In this document: positions 1 through 9,201 of the stretch, one piece after another
Position numbering within the stretch: position 1 is the first letter of the stretch
How the letters are laid out: every line of letters starts with the position of its first letter
NCBI RefSeq assembly: GCF_007681555.1
Contig: NZ_VELE01000004.1
Coordinates: 1 to 64,000, forward strand
DNA from: Kocuria salsicia
GTDB lineage: Bacteria > Actinomycetota > Actinomycetes > Actinomycetales > Micrococcaceae
Direction: 5' to 3'
DNA length: 64,000 nt
The notes under the pieces: generated by a model
The model's input: only the letters and a program-made list of their open reading frames with translations
Databases searched by the model: none
What the model was told of the DNA's origin: nothing
Program-made: the position numbers and the translations under genes

Positions 1-52
1 AGGGCCCTGCGGGGTGGGAACCCAGTCGTGGGTTCCCACCCCGCAGGGCCCT
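1..52. terminator. Strong intrinsic terminator hairpin
   Basis: A perfect 23-bp inverted repeat (arms 1-23 and 30-52) encloses a 6-nt loop. It lies just past the stop of the metB-like gene on the minus strand. There is no long T tract, as is common for GC-rich actinobacterial terminators. It may also serve a gene to the left of the window. Confidence 0.85.
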
Positions 53-79
53 TCATCATCCTCGGGGGGGGGACTGTTG

Positions 80-1375
80 TTACAGGCCGGTCCCGACACT
101 GACAGGAACCCCGGAGGGGTCGACGGTGGTCGGGGTATGGACCTCGTGTGACGCGCAAGCACCGTGCGGTTCAGTGGTCGGCTGGTTGGCACCGGCAACC
201 CGGGCAGCGGTTGCCAGGGCCCGATCCAGATCTTCCAGATGGTCGTCCAGCGTCTCGATTCCCACCGACAGGCGCACCAGGTCCTCGGGAACCTCGTACG
301 GGGTCCCCACCCGGGACGCGTGGGTCATGCCGTGGGGCACGCACACGAGCGACTCCACCCCGCCGAGGCTCACCGACAGGCTGTACAGCTCGGATGCCTT
401 CGCAAACTCCTGGGCGGCGGCCACCCCACCGGCAGGTCGGAACGAGATGATCCCCCCGAAGCCGCCGTTCAACGTGCGCGCGGCGAGTGCGTGTTGCGGG
501 TGGCTCTCCAACCCCGGGTAGTTCACCTCGAGAACGTCCTCCCTCGCCTCCAGGAAGCGGGCCACAGCGAGCGCATTGGTGCAGTGCCGCTCCATGCGCA
601 GCGGCAGCGTTTTGAGTCCTCGGGCGGCCAGGAACGAGTCGAACGGGCCGGCCACCGCTCCGCAGGCGAACTGCTGGAAGGCGATTGCCTCGGCGAGGGG
701 CTTGCCCTTCCACTGCGCGTCCCCCACGACGACCGCACCGCCGAGCACGTCCGAGTGCCCGCCCACGTACTTGGTGGTCGAGTGGATCACGGCGTGGGCT
801 CCCAGGGCCAGGGGGTTCTGGAGGGCGGGTGTGGCAAAGGTGTTGTCCACGACGAGGAGGGCACCGGCGTCGTCGGCGACCCGCGCCCAGGCGGCAATGT
901 CCGCCACGCTCAGCAGTGGGTTCGACGGGGTCTCCAGCCACAGCACCCGGGTGCGGCCGGGGCGAATCGAGGCGGCGGCGTCGTCGGCGGAGGCGGAGGG
1001 GACGAAACTGTGCTCGATCCCCCAGCCCGAGAGCACCTGGTCGACCAGACGGAAAGTGCCGCCGTAGACGTCCGAGGCGAGGACCACGTGGTCGCCCGGC
1101 GCGAGGACGGCTCGCAGCAGCGCGTCCTCCGCGGCCATCCCGGAGGCGAACGCGAACGCCCGCGTCCCCTGCTCCAGCGAGGCGAGCTGCTCCTCGAAGC
1201 CGTTGCGCGTGGGGTTGGAGCCGCGGCTGTACTCGTGGCCGCCGGTGCGGAACTCGTTGACGCCGTCCTGGGCGAATGTAGACGTCTGGTAGATGGGTGG
1301 GACCACCGCGCCGGTGGTCGGGTCGGGCTGCTGGCCGTCGTGGATGGCGCGCGTGGCGAGTCCGTGGCGGGTCAT
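80..1375 (-). CDS. metB: Cystathionine gamma-synthase
   Basis: PLP enzyme of the Cys/Met metabolism family, 431 aa. It is expected to join an activated homoserine to cysteine to give cystathionine in the transsulfuration route to methionine. The PLP lysine is K202 in the motif STTKYVGGHSD, with the upstream PLP aspartate in VVDNTFATP. The ATG is preceded by AGGAGG five bases away, so the start is secure. About 40 residues beyond the usual C-terminus look disordered. It is the last gene of the methionine block, 55 bp after the sulfhydrylase gene. Cystathionine gamma-lyase is the main alternative, since the two are hard to separate by sequence, but the methionine context favours the synthase. 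Confidence 0.85.
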   Translation of the reverse strand: MTRHGLATRAIHDGQQPDPTTGAVVPPIYQTSTFAQDGVNEFRTGGHEYSRGSNPTRNGFEEQLASLEQGTRAFAFASGMAAEDALLRAVLAPGDHVVLASDVYGGTFRLVDQVLSGWGIEHSFVPSASADDAAASIRPGRTRVLWLETPSNPLLSVADIAAWARVADDAGALLVVDNTFATPALQNPLALGAHAVIHSTTKYVGGHSDVLGGAVVVGDAQWKGKPLAEAIAFQQFACGAVAGPFDSFLAARGLKTLPLRMERHCTNALAVARFLEAREDVLEVNYPGLESHPQHALAARTLNGGFGGIISFRPAGGVAAAQEFAKASELYSLSVSLGGVESLVCVPHGMTHASRVGTPYEVPEDLVRLSVGIETLDDHLEDLDRALATAARVAGANQPTTEPHGACASHEVHTPTTVDPSGVPVSVGTGL

Positions 1376-1430
1376 GGTGTCCTCCTATTGCGGATTGAAG
1401 AATACGGGTGGGGCGGCCGACGCCGAGCGG

Positions 1431-2720
1431 TCACGCGTGCGCGTGCGGCGCCTCGGCCGGGGCGATCACGGAGAGGGCCTGGAAGAGGTCCGCCGTGAGA
1501 TCAGCCTCGTCCTCCAGCCCCACCGTGAAGCGCAGGGTGTTCTCGGTGATGCCGCTCGCCGCGAACTGCTCGGGGGTGAGACGGCAGTGGGTCATGCTCG
1601 CGGGGTGCGCCACGAGGGTGCGGACGTCCCCGATGTTGGCCGCCAGCTTGATGAGCCGCAGGGCATCCACCGCCTGCTCCACCTGCTCGGGGGTTCCGTG
1701 CAGCTCCACGGAGAACACGCCGCCCGCACCGTGGTAGCCGCCGGTCTCGAGCAGCTCGGCCTGGCGTGGGCCGTTGTGACGAGGGTGGTGCACGTGCGCC
1801 ACGGCCGGATGCTCGGACAGTGTGGCTGCGAGCCGCTGCGCGGTGGCGGACTGGCGCTCCACACGGACCCCGAGCGTCGTGATGCCCTGCAGGATCTCGT
1901 GCGCGGTGGTGGCGCCCATGCACGGGCCGAGGTCGTTGAGGTACTTGCACCGGGCCACGCCCAGCAGCGCACGCTTCGCTCCGTAGACCTCCACGGCGGA
2001 GCGGTCGCCCCACCGGTGCTGCCGCTCGGTGAGCCACGGCCAGCGCTCCGGGTCCCGGGTGGGATCGAAGCGCCCGGCGTCGACGAGCAGACCGCCGAGC
2101 GGTCCGCCGTGACCGGAGAGGTACTTGGTGGCCGAGTGAACCACGAAGTCCGCGCCGTGCTCCGCGGGGGTGTACAGGTGTGGAGTGGCCACGGTGTTGT
2201 CCACGATCACCACGGCACCGTGGCGGTGGGCGATCTCCGCGATGGTCTCGAGCTCGGGCAGCTCCGTCAGTGGGTTCGCAATGGACTCCAGCAGGAACAC
2301 CCGGGTCCCCTGCCGCAGCGCGTCCTCCCACTCCTGCGGGTTCCGGGGGTCCGCGAAGGTCACCTCGAGTCCGGTGTCCGCGAGGGTGTCCGTGAGCAGG
2401 TCCACGCTGCCGCCGTAGATCCGCGAGGACACGACGGCGTGCGCGTCCTCCGCGGGACCGGTCAGCGCCAGCAGCGCGAGCGCCAGGGCCGCCTGCCCGG
2501 ATGCTGTGGCCACCGCGCACTCTCCGTGCTCGAGCCGAGTGATCTCGGCCTCCAGCGCGGCAACGTTCGGGTTGCCGGTCCGCGCGTACGTGAACCCACC
2601 GGCCCGCTGCGCGAACACCGCGCGGGCCTCCGCGAGGGAGTCGAACGCGTACGCCGCGCTGTGGTGGATGGGCTGGACGATTGGCGTCCCCAGCGGGGCG
2701 CGAGCTGTGGTGTCGCTCAA
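1431..2720 (-). CDS. metY: O-acetylhomoserine sulfhydrylase (direct sulfhydrylation)
   Basis: PLP enzyme, 429 aa, of the same fold family as MetB but of the sulfhydrylase type. It should make homocysteine directly from O-acetylhomoserine and sulfide. The PLP lysine is K199 in [12 protein letters not shown], and the PLP-phosphate region IYGGSVDLL and the aspartate in [10 protein letters not shown] are visible. The start is TTG with GGAG six bases upstream. It lies between metE and metB, which suggests one transcript. With metB it gives the cell both transsulfuration and direct sulfhydrylation, as known in Corynebacterium. Whether the acyl donor is acetyl- or succinyl-homoserine cannot be read from the sequence. 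Confidence 0.85.
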   Translation of the reverse strand: MSDTTARAPLGTPIVQPIHHSAAYAFDSLAEARAVFAQRAGGFTYARTGNPNVAALEAEITRLEHGECAVATASGQAALALALLALTGPAEDAHAVVSSRIYGGSVDLLTDTLADTGLEVTFADPRNPQEWEDALRQGTRVFLLESIANPLTELPELETIAEIAHRHGAVVIVDNTVATPHLYTPAEHGADFVVHSATKYLSGHGGPLGGLLVDAGRFDPTRDPERWPWLTERQHRWGDRSAVEVYGAKRALLGVARCKYLNDLGPCMGATTAHEILQGITTLGVRVERQSATAQRLAATLSEHPAVAHVHHPRHNGPRQAELLETGGYHGAGGVFSVELHGTPEQVEQAVDALRLIKLAANIGDVRTLVAHPASMTHCRLTPEQFAASGITENTLRFTVGLEDEADLTADLFQALSVIAPAEAPHAHA

Positions 2721-2814
2721 GACGTTCTCCGTTTCTCGGTGCCGCGCGGCCCCGCCCCGGAGGGATGCGGGGCCGCGGATCGTGCTCGGTGTGCTTCGTG
2801 GGCCGGGCCCGGGG

Positions 2815-5325
2815 TCAGCGCTTCGGGGCGCCGACCCTCGCGCTGGCCGGCGCCGCGTGGGTCGAACGGGCGCGGTCGGTGTCGTGCTGCGGGTCCCCGT
2901 GGTGCTCGGTACCCGGGCGACCCGCCCCGGGGACGGCCCGTGCGGCGGCGTCGGCAGGGGCGTCGCCCTCTCGCGCGAGCTCCCCGCGGACCGTGACGGC
3001 CGCGGCCACCAGCCGGTCCAGGGCGGCCTCCGTCTCCGTCCAGCCGCGGGTCTTCAGGCCGCAGTCCGGGTTGACCCACACGCGCTCGGCGCCGATCGAG
3101 TGGGCGGCGTGGCGCACGCGCTGGGCGACCTCCTCGAAGGTGGGAACGCGCGGGGAGTGGATGTCCCACACGCCGGGACCCACATCCCGCGGGAAGTCCG
3201 CGGCGGCGAGCCCATCCACGATGCCCGAACCGGACCGGGAGGCCTCCAAGGTGGTGACGTCCGCGTCCAGACCGTCGATCGCGCCCAGCACCGTCTCGAA
3301 CTCCGAGTAGCACAGGTGCGTGTGGATCTGCGTGTCCGTGGCCGCCCCGCCCGTGGCCAGGCGGAAGGACCCCACGGACCAGTCCAGGTACTCCGGACGG
3401 TCCGCCTCACGCAGCGGAAGCAGCTCACGCAGGGCGGGTTCGTCCACCTGGATGATCGCGGTCCCGGCAGCCTCCAGGTCCGTGATCTCGTCCCGCAGTG
3501 CCAGCGCCACCTGGTCCGCGACCTCCGCGGCGGGGGCGTCGTCGCGCACGAAGGACCACGCGAGGATCGTCACCGGGCCCGTGAGCATTCCCTTGACGGG
3601 CCGCTCGGACAGGGACGCCGCGTAGGAGGTCCAGTCCACCGTGATGGGCGCGGGTCGGGAGACGTCACCGAACAGGATCGAGGGGCGCGTGCACCGTGAG
3701 CCGTAGGACTGCACCCAGCCGTGGCGGGTGGTTGCGAAGCCGTCCAGGGCCTCCGCGAAGTACTGCACCATGTCGTTGCGCTCCGCCTCCCCGTGCACGA
3801 GCACGTCCAGGCCCAGTTCCTCCTGCGCGCGCACCGTGTGGGCGATCTCCTCCCGGATCCGCGCGGTGTACTGCGCGTCCGTGATGCGCCCGGCGCGGTG
3901 CTCGGCGCGGGCCGTGCGGACCTCCGCGGTCTGGGGGAAGGAGCCGATGGTCGTGGTGGGCAGTACGGGCAGCTGCAACCGCTCGTGCTGCGCGGCGCGG
4001 CGGGCCTCGGCGGTGTCCCGGCGGCGGTCAGTGTCCCGCACGGCGGCGGTGCGCTCGCGGACCTCTGCTCGGTGCGTGGCGGGGTGGTTCGCGCGGGCCT
4101 CGCGCACGGCGGCGTCGTGGCGCAGCGTCTCGGCCACCGTCTCCCATCCCTGCTCCACGCCGCGCGCCAGTTCCACGACCTCGCCGACCTTCTGGTCCGC
4201 GAACGCCACCCAGGCGCGCACGGCCGGGTCCAGCCCGGTCTCGCGGGCGGCGTCGTGCGGCACGTGCAGCAGCGGCGTCGCCGTGCCCACGGCCACCGGT
4301 CCGTGGGCACGGGAGCGCAGCAGGTCCAGCTTCTGGACGGCCCGTGCGAGGTCCGTGCGCCACACGGTGCGGCCGCCGACCACGCCGGCCACGACCGGGC
4401 GCTCGCCCCACGCCCGCAGGGCGGCCTCGCCGGGGACGTCGCCGCGGTCCAGGTCCACGGCCAGGGCGTCCACGTCCGTACGGGCCAGGGCGAGCTGCGC
4501 GTCCTCGCCGGCGTCCCCGTAGCCGACGGTCACGAGGATCTGCGGCCGGTGGGCGGGGTAGCTCAGCCGCGCGTAGACGGTCTCCAGAGCGGCCACGAGC
4601 TCGGCGCGCGGCAGCTGCCACCCGTCCGCGGCGAGGGCGGGCTCGTCCAGCTGCACCCACGGGATTCCGGCGTCCGCGAGAGCGGAGAGCAGGGTGGTGT
4701 AGAGGGCCACGACGTCCTCGAGCCGGTCCAGGGAGCGGACGCCGGAGTCGTCCGTGGTCTCGGGACGAGAGAGCAGCAGCAGGCTCAGCGGCCCCACCAG
4801 GACGGGGCGGGTGACCGTGCCCGTGGCCGCGAGTGTGGCGGCGAAACGCTGCACCAGACTCTCGGGGTGCGCACTCAGGGGGGTGTCCGGGCCGATCTCC
4901 GGCACGTAGTAGTGGTAGTTGGTGTCGAACCACTTGGTCAGTTCGAGCGGTTCGAGGTGGTCCGTCCCGCGGGACAGTGCCGTCACCAGTTCGATGCCGC
5001 GCGGGGTGTCCGGGGCGGCGGGACGGTAGCCGTCCGCCGCGAAGCGGGCGGGGACCGCACCCAGAGCCAGGGCGGTGTCGAGCACGTGGTCCACGGCGAA
5101 GCCCTCGGAGGGCACCGCGGCCGGGGCGCTCAGGCCGAGCCCCGTGAGCCGGGAGGTGGTGCGTTCCCGCAGTGCGGCGAGCGTGTCCAGCACTGTCTGG
5201 GCAGGGTGCTGGACCGGATCGCCCCAGTACGCCTCGAGCGCCTTCTTCAGCTCGCGGTCCGGGCCGATGCGGGGATAGCCGAGAACGGTGGCGGTGGGGA
5301 ACGGGGTGGTGGGTCGAGCAGTCAT
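2815..5325 (-). CDS. metE: Cobalamin-independent methionine synthase
   Basis: 5-methyltetrahydropteroyltriglutamate-homocysteine methyltransferase, 836 aa, which methylates homocysteine to methionine without B12. It has the two expected barrel halves. The N-terminal half carries [16 protein letters not shown] and the C-terminal half carries [17 protein letters not shown]. Zinc ligands are seen in [10 protein letters not shown] (His, Cys) and [11 protein letters not shown] (Cys). It is some 60-80 residues longer than usual because of a low-complexity, Ala/Arg-rich C-terminal tail. The ATG has AAGGAG upstream. It lies 252 bp downstream of metF and 94 bp upstream of the sulfhydrylase gene. Confidence 0.95.
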   Translation of the reverse strand: MTARPTTPFPTATVLGYPRIGPDRELKKALEAYWGDPVQHPAQTVLDTLAALRERTTSRLTGLGLSAPAAVPSEGFAVDHVLDTALALGAVPARFAADGYRPAAPDTPRGIELVTALSRGTDHLEPLELTKWFDTNYHYYVPEIGPDTPLSAHPESLVQRFAATLAATGTVTRPVLVGPLSLLLLSRPETTDDSGVRSLDRLEDVVALYTTLLSALADAGIPWVQLDEPALAADGWQLPRAELVAALETVYARLSYPAHRPQILVTVGYGDAGEDAQLALARTDVDALAVDLDRGDVPGEAALRAWGERPVVAGVVGGRTVWRTDLARAVQKLDLLRSRAHGPVAVGTATPLLHVPHDAARETGLDPAVRAWVAFADQKVGEVVELARGVEQGWETVAETLRHDAAVREARANHPATHRAEVRERTAAVRDTDRRRDTAEARRAAQHERLQLPVLPTTTIGSFPQTAEVRTARAEHRAGRITDAQYTARIREEIAHTVRAQEELGLDVLVHGEAERNDMVQYFAEALDGFATTRHGWVQSYGSRCTRPSILFGDVSRPAPITVDWTSYAASLSERPVKGMLTGPVTILAWSFVRDDAPAAEVADQVALALRDEITDLEAAGTAIIQVDEPALRELLPLREADRPEYLDWSVGSFRLATGGAATDTQIHTHLCYSEFETVLGAIDGLDADVTTLEASRSGSGIVDGLAAADFPRDVGPGVWDIHSPRVPTFEEVAQRVRHAAHSIGAERVWVNPDCGLKTRGWTETEAALDRLVAAAVTVRGELAREGDAPADAAARAVPGAGRPGTEHHGDPQHDTDRARSTHAAPASARVGAPKR

Positions 5326-5577
5326 GGGAACTCCTTCGTGAATCTCTGGTGGATGCGATGCCTGGTGGCGTGGATGCTTCGGTCGGTGGTGATCGTCTGT
5401 GGTGCTGACGGGGCCGGGTTGCCGCCCTGCTGCGTGACGTGCGGGGCTGGGCTGCCCGGTGCGGGCGGGAAAAAGGGTGTGCGATACCGCGACCGCGGGC
5501 GGGTGGGCTCGCGGAGCGGGGCCTGAGGGAGTGGGAGAGGTGCGGCGGGAGGATGACGGCGACGCCGCGGCGTCGGC
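5326..5577 (-). other. metF-metE intergenic leader
   Basis: This 252-bp gap on the minus strand holds a self-complementary stretch (GACGCCGCGGCGTC near 5562-5575), a run of six Ts in the metE sense about 150 bases before the metE ATG, and a small GGGCGGCAACCC element that recalls part of a SAM riboswitch core. It lacks the rest of such an aptamer, and I find no cobalamin-riboswitch box. A separate metE promoter may lie here. Confidence 0.4.
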
Positions 5578-6585
5578 TCAGGAGGCCGGGCTGCGGCCCC
5601 GGTACTCGCGGGCGGCGTCCCGCACGCGCAGGTGCTCCAGGATGGTCAGAGCGGCGTCCGGGCGGTTGAACGTGTAGAGGTGGAAGCCCGCGCAGCCGAG
5701 GTCCAGCAGGTCGTCGATCAGTGAGAGCGTGGCGGCGATCCCGCGGCGGCGCAGCTCGTCCGGGGTGCCCGCCGCCAGGAAGTCGGTGAGCCGCTTCGGC
5801 ACGGCCACGCCGGTGATCTCTGTCATCCGGCGCAACCGCTGCGGGTTGCTCAGCGGCATCAGCCCGGCGACCACCGGGATGTGAATGCCCTCCGAGCGGG
5901 CGCGCTCCAGGAAGCGGGCGTAGTCCTCGGGCTCGTAGAGCACCTGGGTGATCGCGTAGTCCGCGCCGGCCTCCTGCTTCTCCCACAGGGACGCCAGGTC
6001 CGCCTCGAAGTCCCGGCCACGGGCGGGGGAGGGGTAGCATGCCACGGACACCGACAGCGGCCGGGTCCCGGGGCGGTAGCCGTCTCCGAAGCGGCGCCGC
6101 TCGACGTCACGGATGAGCGAGACCAGTTCCGAGGCGCGGCCGAGCCCGCCACGGGGAGTCTCCCACTGCCCGCTGCCCAGCGGCGGGTCCCCGCGCAGCG
6201 CGAGGAGGTCGCGAACACCGTCGTCGAGCAGCTGCTCCACGGAGCGTTCCAGGCCCGCGCGGTCCGTGCCGCCGCACGTGAAGTGGGCCATCACGGGGGT
6301 GCTCGTGGTGCGGCGCAGGTGGCGCAGTGCCTCCCGGGAGACACCCGTGCCAGCGGAGTGCCCGTGTGTGACCGAGAAGAAGTCCGGACCGGCCTGGGCC
6401 ATGGCGTCGATGTGGGACCACACGGTGTCCGGGTCCGCGTCCGGGCGGGGCGGGAACACCTCGAAGGACACGAGCGTGGAACGCCGGGGACGGCGCACGA
6501 GCCAGGACGTGCCCGTGGGCGGGTCAGCCACCGGGGCCTGCTGCCGGGCCGGGGTCTGCTGCGGTGCGAGCGACGGTGCGGACAT
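5578..6585 (-). CDS. metF: 5,10-methylenetetrahydrofolate reductase
   Basis: Flavoprotein of 335 aa that reduces methylene-THF to methyl-THF, the methyl donor used by the neighbouring MetE. Visible motifs are VSFEVFPPRPDAD at the N-terminus (the catalytic Glu lies in this SFEFFPP-type motif), DLLALRGDPP in the middle and HLYTFNRPDAA at the end. An N-terminal extension of about 38 residues is proline- and glutamine-rich. The start ATG lies 9 nt past GGAGG, and that Shine-Dalgarno sequence is inside the 3' arm of the riboswitch terminator. It is the first gene of the methionine block. Confidence 0.93.
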   Translation of the reverse strand: MSAPSLAPQQTPARQQAPVADPPTGTSWLVRRPRRSTLVSFEVFPPRPDADPDTVWSHIDAMAQAGPDFFSVTHGHSAGTGVSREALRHLRRTTSTPVMAHFTCGGTDRAGLERSVEQLLDDGVRDLLALRGDPPLGSGQWETPRGGLGRASELVSLIRDVERRRFGDGYRPGTRPLSVSVACYPSPARGRDFEADLASLWEKQEAGADYAITQVLYEPEDYARFLERARSEGIHIPVVAGLMPLSNPQRLRRMTEITGVAVPKRLTDFLAAGTPDELRRRGIAATLSLIDDLLDLGCAGFHLYTFNRPDAALTILEHLRVRDAAREYRGRSPAS

Positions 6586-6588
6586 GTG

Positions 6589-6617
6589 AAAAAACCTCCG
6601 ACGTTGACGCCGGAGGT
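6589..6617 (-). terminator. Riboswitch terminator that includes the metF ribosome binding site
   Basis: The stem has 7-bp arms and a 10-nt loop, followed by T6. The 3' arm contains CGGAGG, the only plausible Shine-Dalgarno sequence for metF. The same hairpin can therefore stop transcription or hide the ribosome site. Confidence 0.85.
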
Positions 6618-6745
6618 CCAGTTCCGAGCGCCGTACTTGCCATCACGCGGTTGCGCAACGGCCGGATCGTCATCTGGGGCACCCCACTACAGCAGGAGGG
6701 TTGCCGCCCGGCTAGCCAGAGCTTTATACCGGGACTCTTGATCCT
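6589..6745 (-). promoter_or_regulatory. SAM-IV riboswitch with terminator, metF leader
   Basis: On the minus strand the leader has the conserved SAM-IV core: CGGCAACCCTCC, then GTGGGGTGCCCC, then AGATGACGA. The P1 helix forms from GGATC (6740-6744) and GATCC (6664-6668), enclosing the core. Downstream, ACCTCCG (6611-6617) pairs with CGGAGGT (6594-6600) and is followed by six Ts, forming an intrinsic terminator that ends just before the metF ATG. SAM binding should therefore favour termination. The class is assigned by motif recognition, not by a covariance search. Confidence 0.9.
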
Positions 6746-8337
6746 TTGTTGTTCGAGAGCGTAGCACGGCTCACACCGTGGCCGTCAAGGGGCGGACGGG
6801 CGTGCGCCCGGCGTGCAACGGGAGGTCGCACGCCGGGCGCAGCGGGGCGGGGCTCAGTGCTCGTCCGCGGCGTGGGAATTGGTGAGCGTGGTGCAGAGCC
6901 GTAGCCGCTGATCACGGCCACCAGCACGGCGACCACCAGGTAGATGACGCGCTCGCCGTGGAAGAAGGACTCCAGGAAGTCCGCGGACCACAGACCGTCC
7001 GGCAGGGTCCTGGCCACGAGCGCGGCGAGGATGGTGCCCACCACGGCGGTGCCGAGCGAGTTGCCGAGCTCCTGGCTGACGTCGTTGAGCGCGGTGCCCA
7101 TGGAGGTCTGGTCCTCGGGCATGGCCTCGATCAGCGCCACGGCGCACACGGTCATGATGATGCGCAGGCCCATGGCCATCAGGCCCATGCCGGCGGCGAG
7201 CACCCAGTAGCCGTGTTCCACCCCGAAGGCCAGCACCAGGGTGCCGAGGACCACGCTCGCGGTGGCGATCATGCAGGTGACGCGGTGACCGAACCTCGCG
7301 ATCAGCTTCTCGGAGACGGGGCTCGAGATGATCATCATGACCACGAACGGCAGGTTGCCGAGACCGGCCTTCATGGGGGACCAGCCCAGGGCGTACTGGA
7401 AGTGCAGGATCAGCATGAACATCGCCGCCATCATGGCCACGGAGCTGCCGAGCTGGGCCAGTGCGGCGCCGCGCACGGTGGGGCGCGTGAGGACGGCGAG
7501 GTCGATCATGGGGTGCGCGGCGCCGCGCTCCCGGGCGATGAACACGACGACGGCGAGGGCCGCTCCCACGAAGCAGGCGAGGGTGACGGGAGACGTCCAC
7601 CCGTTGTCGACGCCGCTGGTCAGTGCGTAGCAGCCGAGGCCCATGGCGGCCATGGTGGCCAGTGCGGCGGGGAGGTCCAGGGGCGTGGTGTGCAGGTCCT
7701 CGGCGGTGTCCTTGGGCACCCCGTACAGCAGCCCGAGGATCGCGAAGGCGGCAATCGGGGTGTTGACGAACAGCAGCCAGTGCCAGCTCACGGACTCCAG
7801 GGCGCCGCCGGCCACGACCGGGCCCAGTGCCATCGCGCTCATGCCGATGATGACCATGATCGAGATGGCGCGCATCCGCACCTTCTCGTCGTCGAACAGG
7901 CGGAAGACCAGGGACATGGTCACCGGTGCCATGCACGCGGCGAACATGCCCATGACGGCGCGCAGCCCGATCAGCTGGCCCGCGTCCTGGACCAGCCAGA
8001 CCAGGGCGGAGACCAGGCCGAAACCGGCGAGGCCCACGGTGAGCACGCGGCGTCGGCCGAAGCGGTCCGCGAGGGAGCCGGAGGTGAGCAGCAGGGAGCC
8101 GAACATCAGCGAGTACGCGCCGGTGACCCACTGCAGCTGGGTGGTGGAGGCGTGCAGGTCCCGGCCCATGGTGGGCAGGGCGATGGTCAGGACGGTGTTG
8201 TCCACCATCTCGACGAAGAAGCAGAGGCACAGGGCTGCGAACGGCAGCCAGGCCTGGCTGATCGTCTTGCCGACGATCGTGGCCGGAGCGCTCTCCCGCG
8301 AGGGGGAGGTTACCGGCTCGAAGGTGGTGTGGGACAT
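6724..8337 (-). CDS. MFS drug-efflux transporter, probable 3' frameshift
   Basis: Major facilitator of the 14-helix DHA2 (QacA/EmrB) type, about 537 aa as read. Motif A-like LADRFGRRRVLTVGL follows helix 2, and membrane segments run through most of the protein. It should export hydrophobic compounds by proton antiport. I chose the ATG at 8337 because GAAAGG lies 8 bases upstream; an upstream start at 8373 would sit inside the operator. After VAVISGYG (about 6900) the frame enters a basic, proline-rich tail of about 60 residues that runs over the metF riboswitch. The neighbouring frame instead gives TTLTNSHAADEH and stops at 6854, next to a terminator. I infer a one-base frameshift or sequencing error. 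It is divergent from, and likely repressed by, the TetR gene. Confidence 0.8.
   Translation of the reverse strand: MSHTTFEPVTSPSRESAPATIVGKTISQAWLPFAALCLCFFVEMVDNTVLTIALPTMGRDLHASTTQLQWVTGAYSLMFGSLLLTSGSLADRFGRRRVLTVGLAGFGLVSALVWLVQDAGQLIGLRAVMGMFAACMAPVTMSLVFRLFDDEKVRMRAISIMVIIGMSAMALGPVVAGGALESVSWHWLLFVNTPIAAFAILGLLYGVPKDTAEDLHTTPLDLPAALATMAAMGLGCYALTSGVDNGWTSPVTLACFVGAALAVVVFIARERGAAHPMIDLAVLTRPTVRGAALAQLGSSVAMMAAMFMLILHFQYALGWSPMKAGLGNLPFVVMMIISSPVSEKLIARFGHRVTCMIATASVVLGTLVLAFGVEHGYWVLAAGMGLMAMGLRIIMTVCAVALIEAMPEDQTSMGTALNDVSQELGNSLGTAVVGTILAALVARTLPDGLWSADFLESFFHGERVIYLVVAVLVAVISGYGSAPRSPIPTPRTSTEPRPAAPGVRPPVARRAHARPPLDGHGVSRATLSNNKGSRVPV
6804..6840. terminator. Inverted repeat, likely terminator of the MFS gene
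   Basis: A perfect 13-bp stem (arms 6804-6816 and 6828-6840) with an 11-nt loop. It lies immediately past the alternative-frame stop at 6854 of the efflux gene, which supports 6854 as the original gene end. Confidence 0.7.
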
Positions 8338-8360
8338 GGCGTGAGCCTTTCTCGAACATG

Positions 8361-8392
8361 GTTCTAATTTCAACCTGCTGCGATATTAGAAC
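8361..8392. promoter_or_regulatory. TetR-type operator between efflux gene and regulator
   Basis: A perfect 8-bp inverted repeat, GTTCTAAT (8361-8368) and ATTAGAAC (8385-8392), lies between the divergent MFS and TetR genes. It is centred 39 bases from each start codon, so one bound dimer could repress both promoters. Confidence 0.75.
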
Positions 8393-8414
8393 GGGGTTCG
8401 GTAAAGTGCAATCC

Positions 8415-9113
8415 ATGAGTCCAGCACCCGAGTCCAAGCGCACCCGCGGCCGCCCCAGGGGGAGCCGGCCAGCCCTCTCCCTGCCCGCCGTGGTCGATGC
8501 CTCCGTGGCGCTGCTCGACGAGGCGGGCCAGGACGCCCTGACCTTCCGGGCGCTCGCGGCCCGCATGGAGACGGGTGTGGGGGCGATCTACCACTACGTG
8601 ACCGGGCGCGATGAGCTGCTCGACCGCGCGACCAACGCGATCCTCGCGGACGTCCTGAGCGGCGTCGACGTGCGGGAGGACCCGTTCGAGGTGCTGCGAA
8701 CACTCTCTGCCACCCTGTTCGACACCCTGCAGGCGCACGAGTGGGCCGGGGCGTACCTGCTGCGCGACACCACCATGCAGCCCAACTCCCTGCGCATCTT
8801 CGAGGCGATGGGCCAGCAGTTCATGCGGATGCAGCTCACGAGCGCGCAGTGCTTCAACGCCGCCAGCGGGCTGCTGTCCTTCGTGGTGGGCAGCGGCGCC
8901 GAGATCCGCGAGATGCCGGCCGCGTTCCTGGAGGAGGGGGTGAGCCAGGAGGAGCACCTGCAGGAGTTCGCGGACGCCTGGCTCGCCCTGGACGCCCACG
9001 AGTTCCCGTTCCTGCACACGATTGCCCGCGGCTTCGCGCAGCATGACGACCGCGAACAGTTCCTCGCCGGGGTGGACATCTACCTCGCCGGGGTTCGGGC
9101 GCAGCTGGGCTGA
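8415..9113 (+). CDS. TetR-family transcriptional regulator
   Basis: Protein of 232 aa with an N-terminal helix-turn-helix. Residues about 20-65 read as a TetR DNA-binding domain, with ALTFRALAARMETGVGAIYHYVTGRDELLDRA spread over it (DALTFRALAARM, then VGAIYHYV). The C-terminal half has no motif I can tie to a ligand. The start ATG at 8415 is chosen because the longer reading would begin inside the operator. Context (divergent MFS efflux gene and shared palindrome) indicates a local repressor of efflux, relieved by an exported compound. Confidence 0.88.
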   Translation: MSPAPESKRTRGRPRGSRPALSLPAVVDASVALLDEAGQDALTFRALAARMETGVGAIYHYVTGRDELLDRATNAILADVLSGVDVREDPFEVLRTLSATLFDTLQAHEWAGAYLLRDTTMQPNSLRIFEAMGQQFMRMQLTSAQCFNAASGLLSFVVGSGAEIREMPAAFLEEGVSQEEHLQEFADAWLALDAHEFPFLHTIARGFAQHDDREQFLAGVDIYLAGVRAQLG

Positions 9114-9201
9114 GACGGAGCCGAGAGGGCGCGGGTCGCGCGGTGGGCCCGTCGGTGAGGGCACCGCGAGCCCGTCCGCTGCCGCGAGCGAGGGGACGTT
9201 C

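Noticed and set aside
164-1498. Long plus-strand open frame opposite metB
   Set aside because: It is the antisense shadow of a clear PLP-enzyme gene in GC-rich DNA; its product is Arg/Gly/His-rich with no domain.
3721-5526. 600-codon plus-strand frame opposite metE
   Set aside because: Antisense shadow; composition is typical of reverse-frame GC-rich translation and it lacks a ribosome site.
5326-5577. Cobalamin or second SAM riboswitch before metE
   Set aside because: A GGCGGCAACCC string is present, but no other conserved element or P1 stem could be found.
6854-8566. Second long minus-strand frame over the efflux gene
   Set aside because: Only its last 15 residues look natural (used as frameshift evidence); the rest is a shadow frame.
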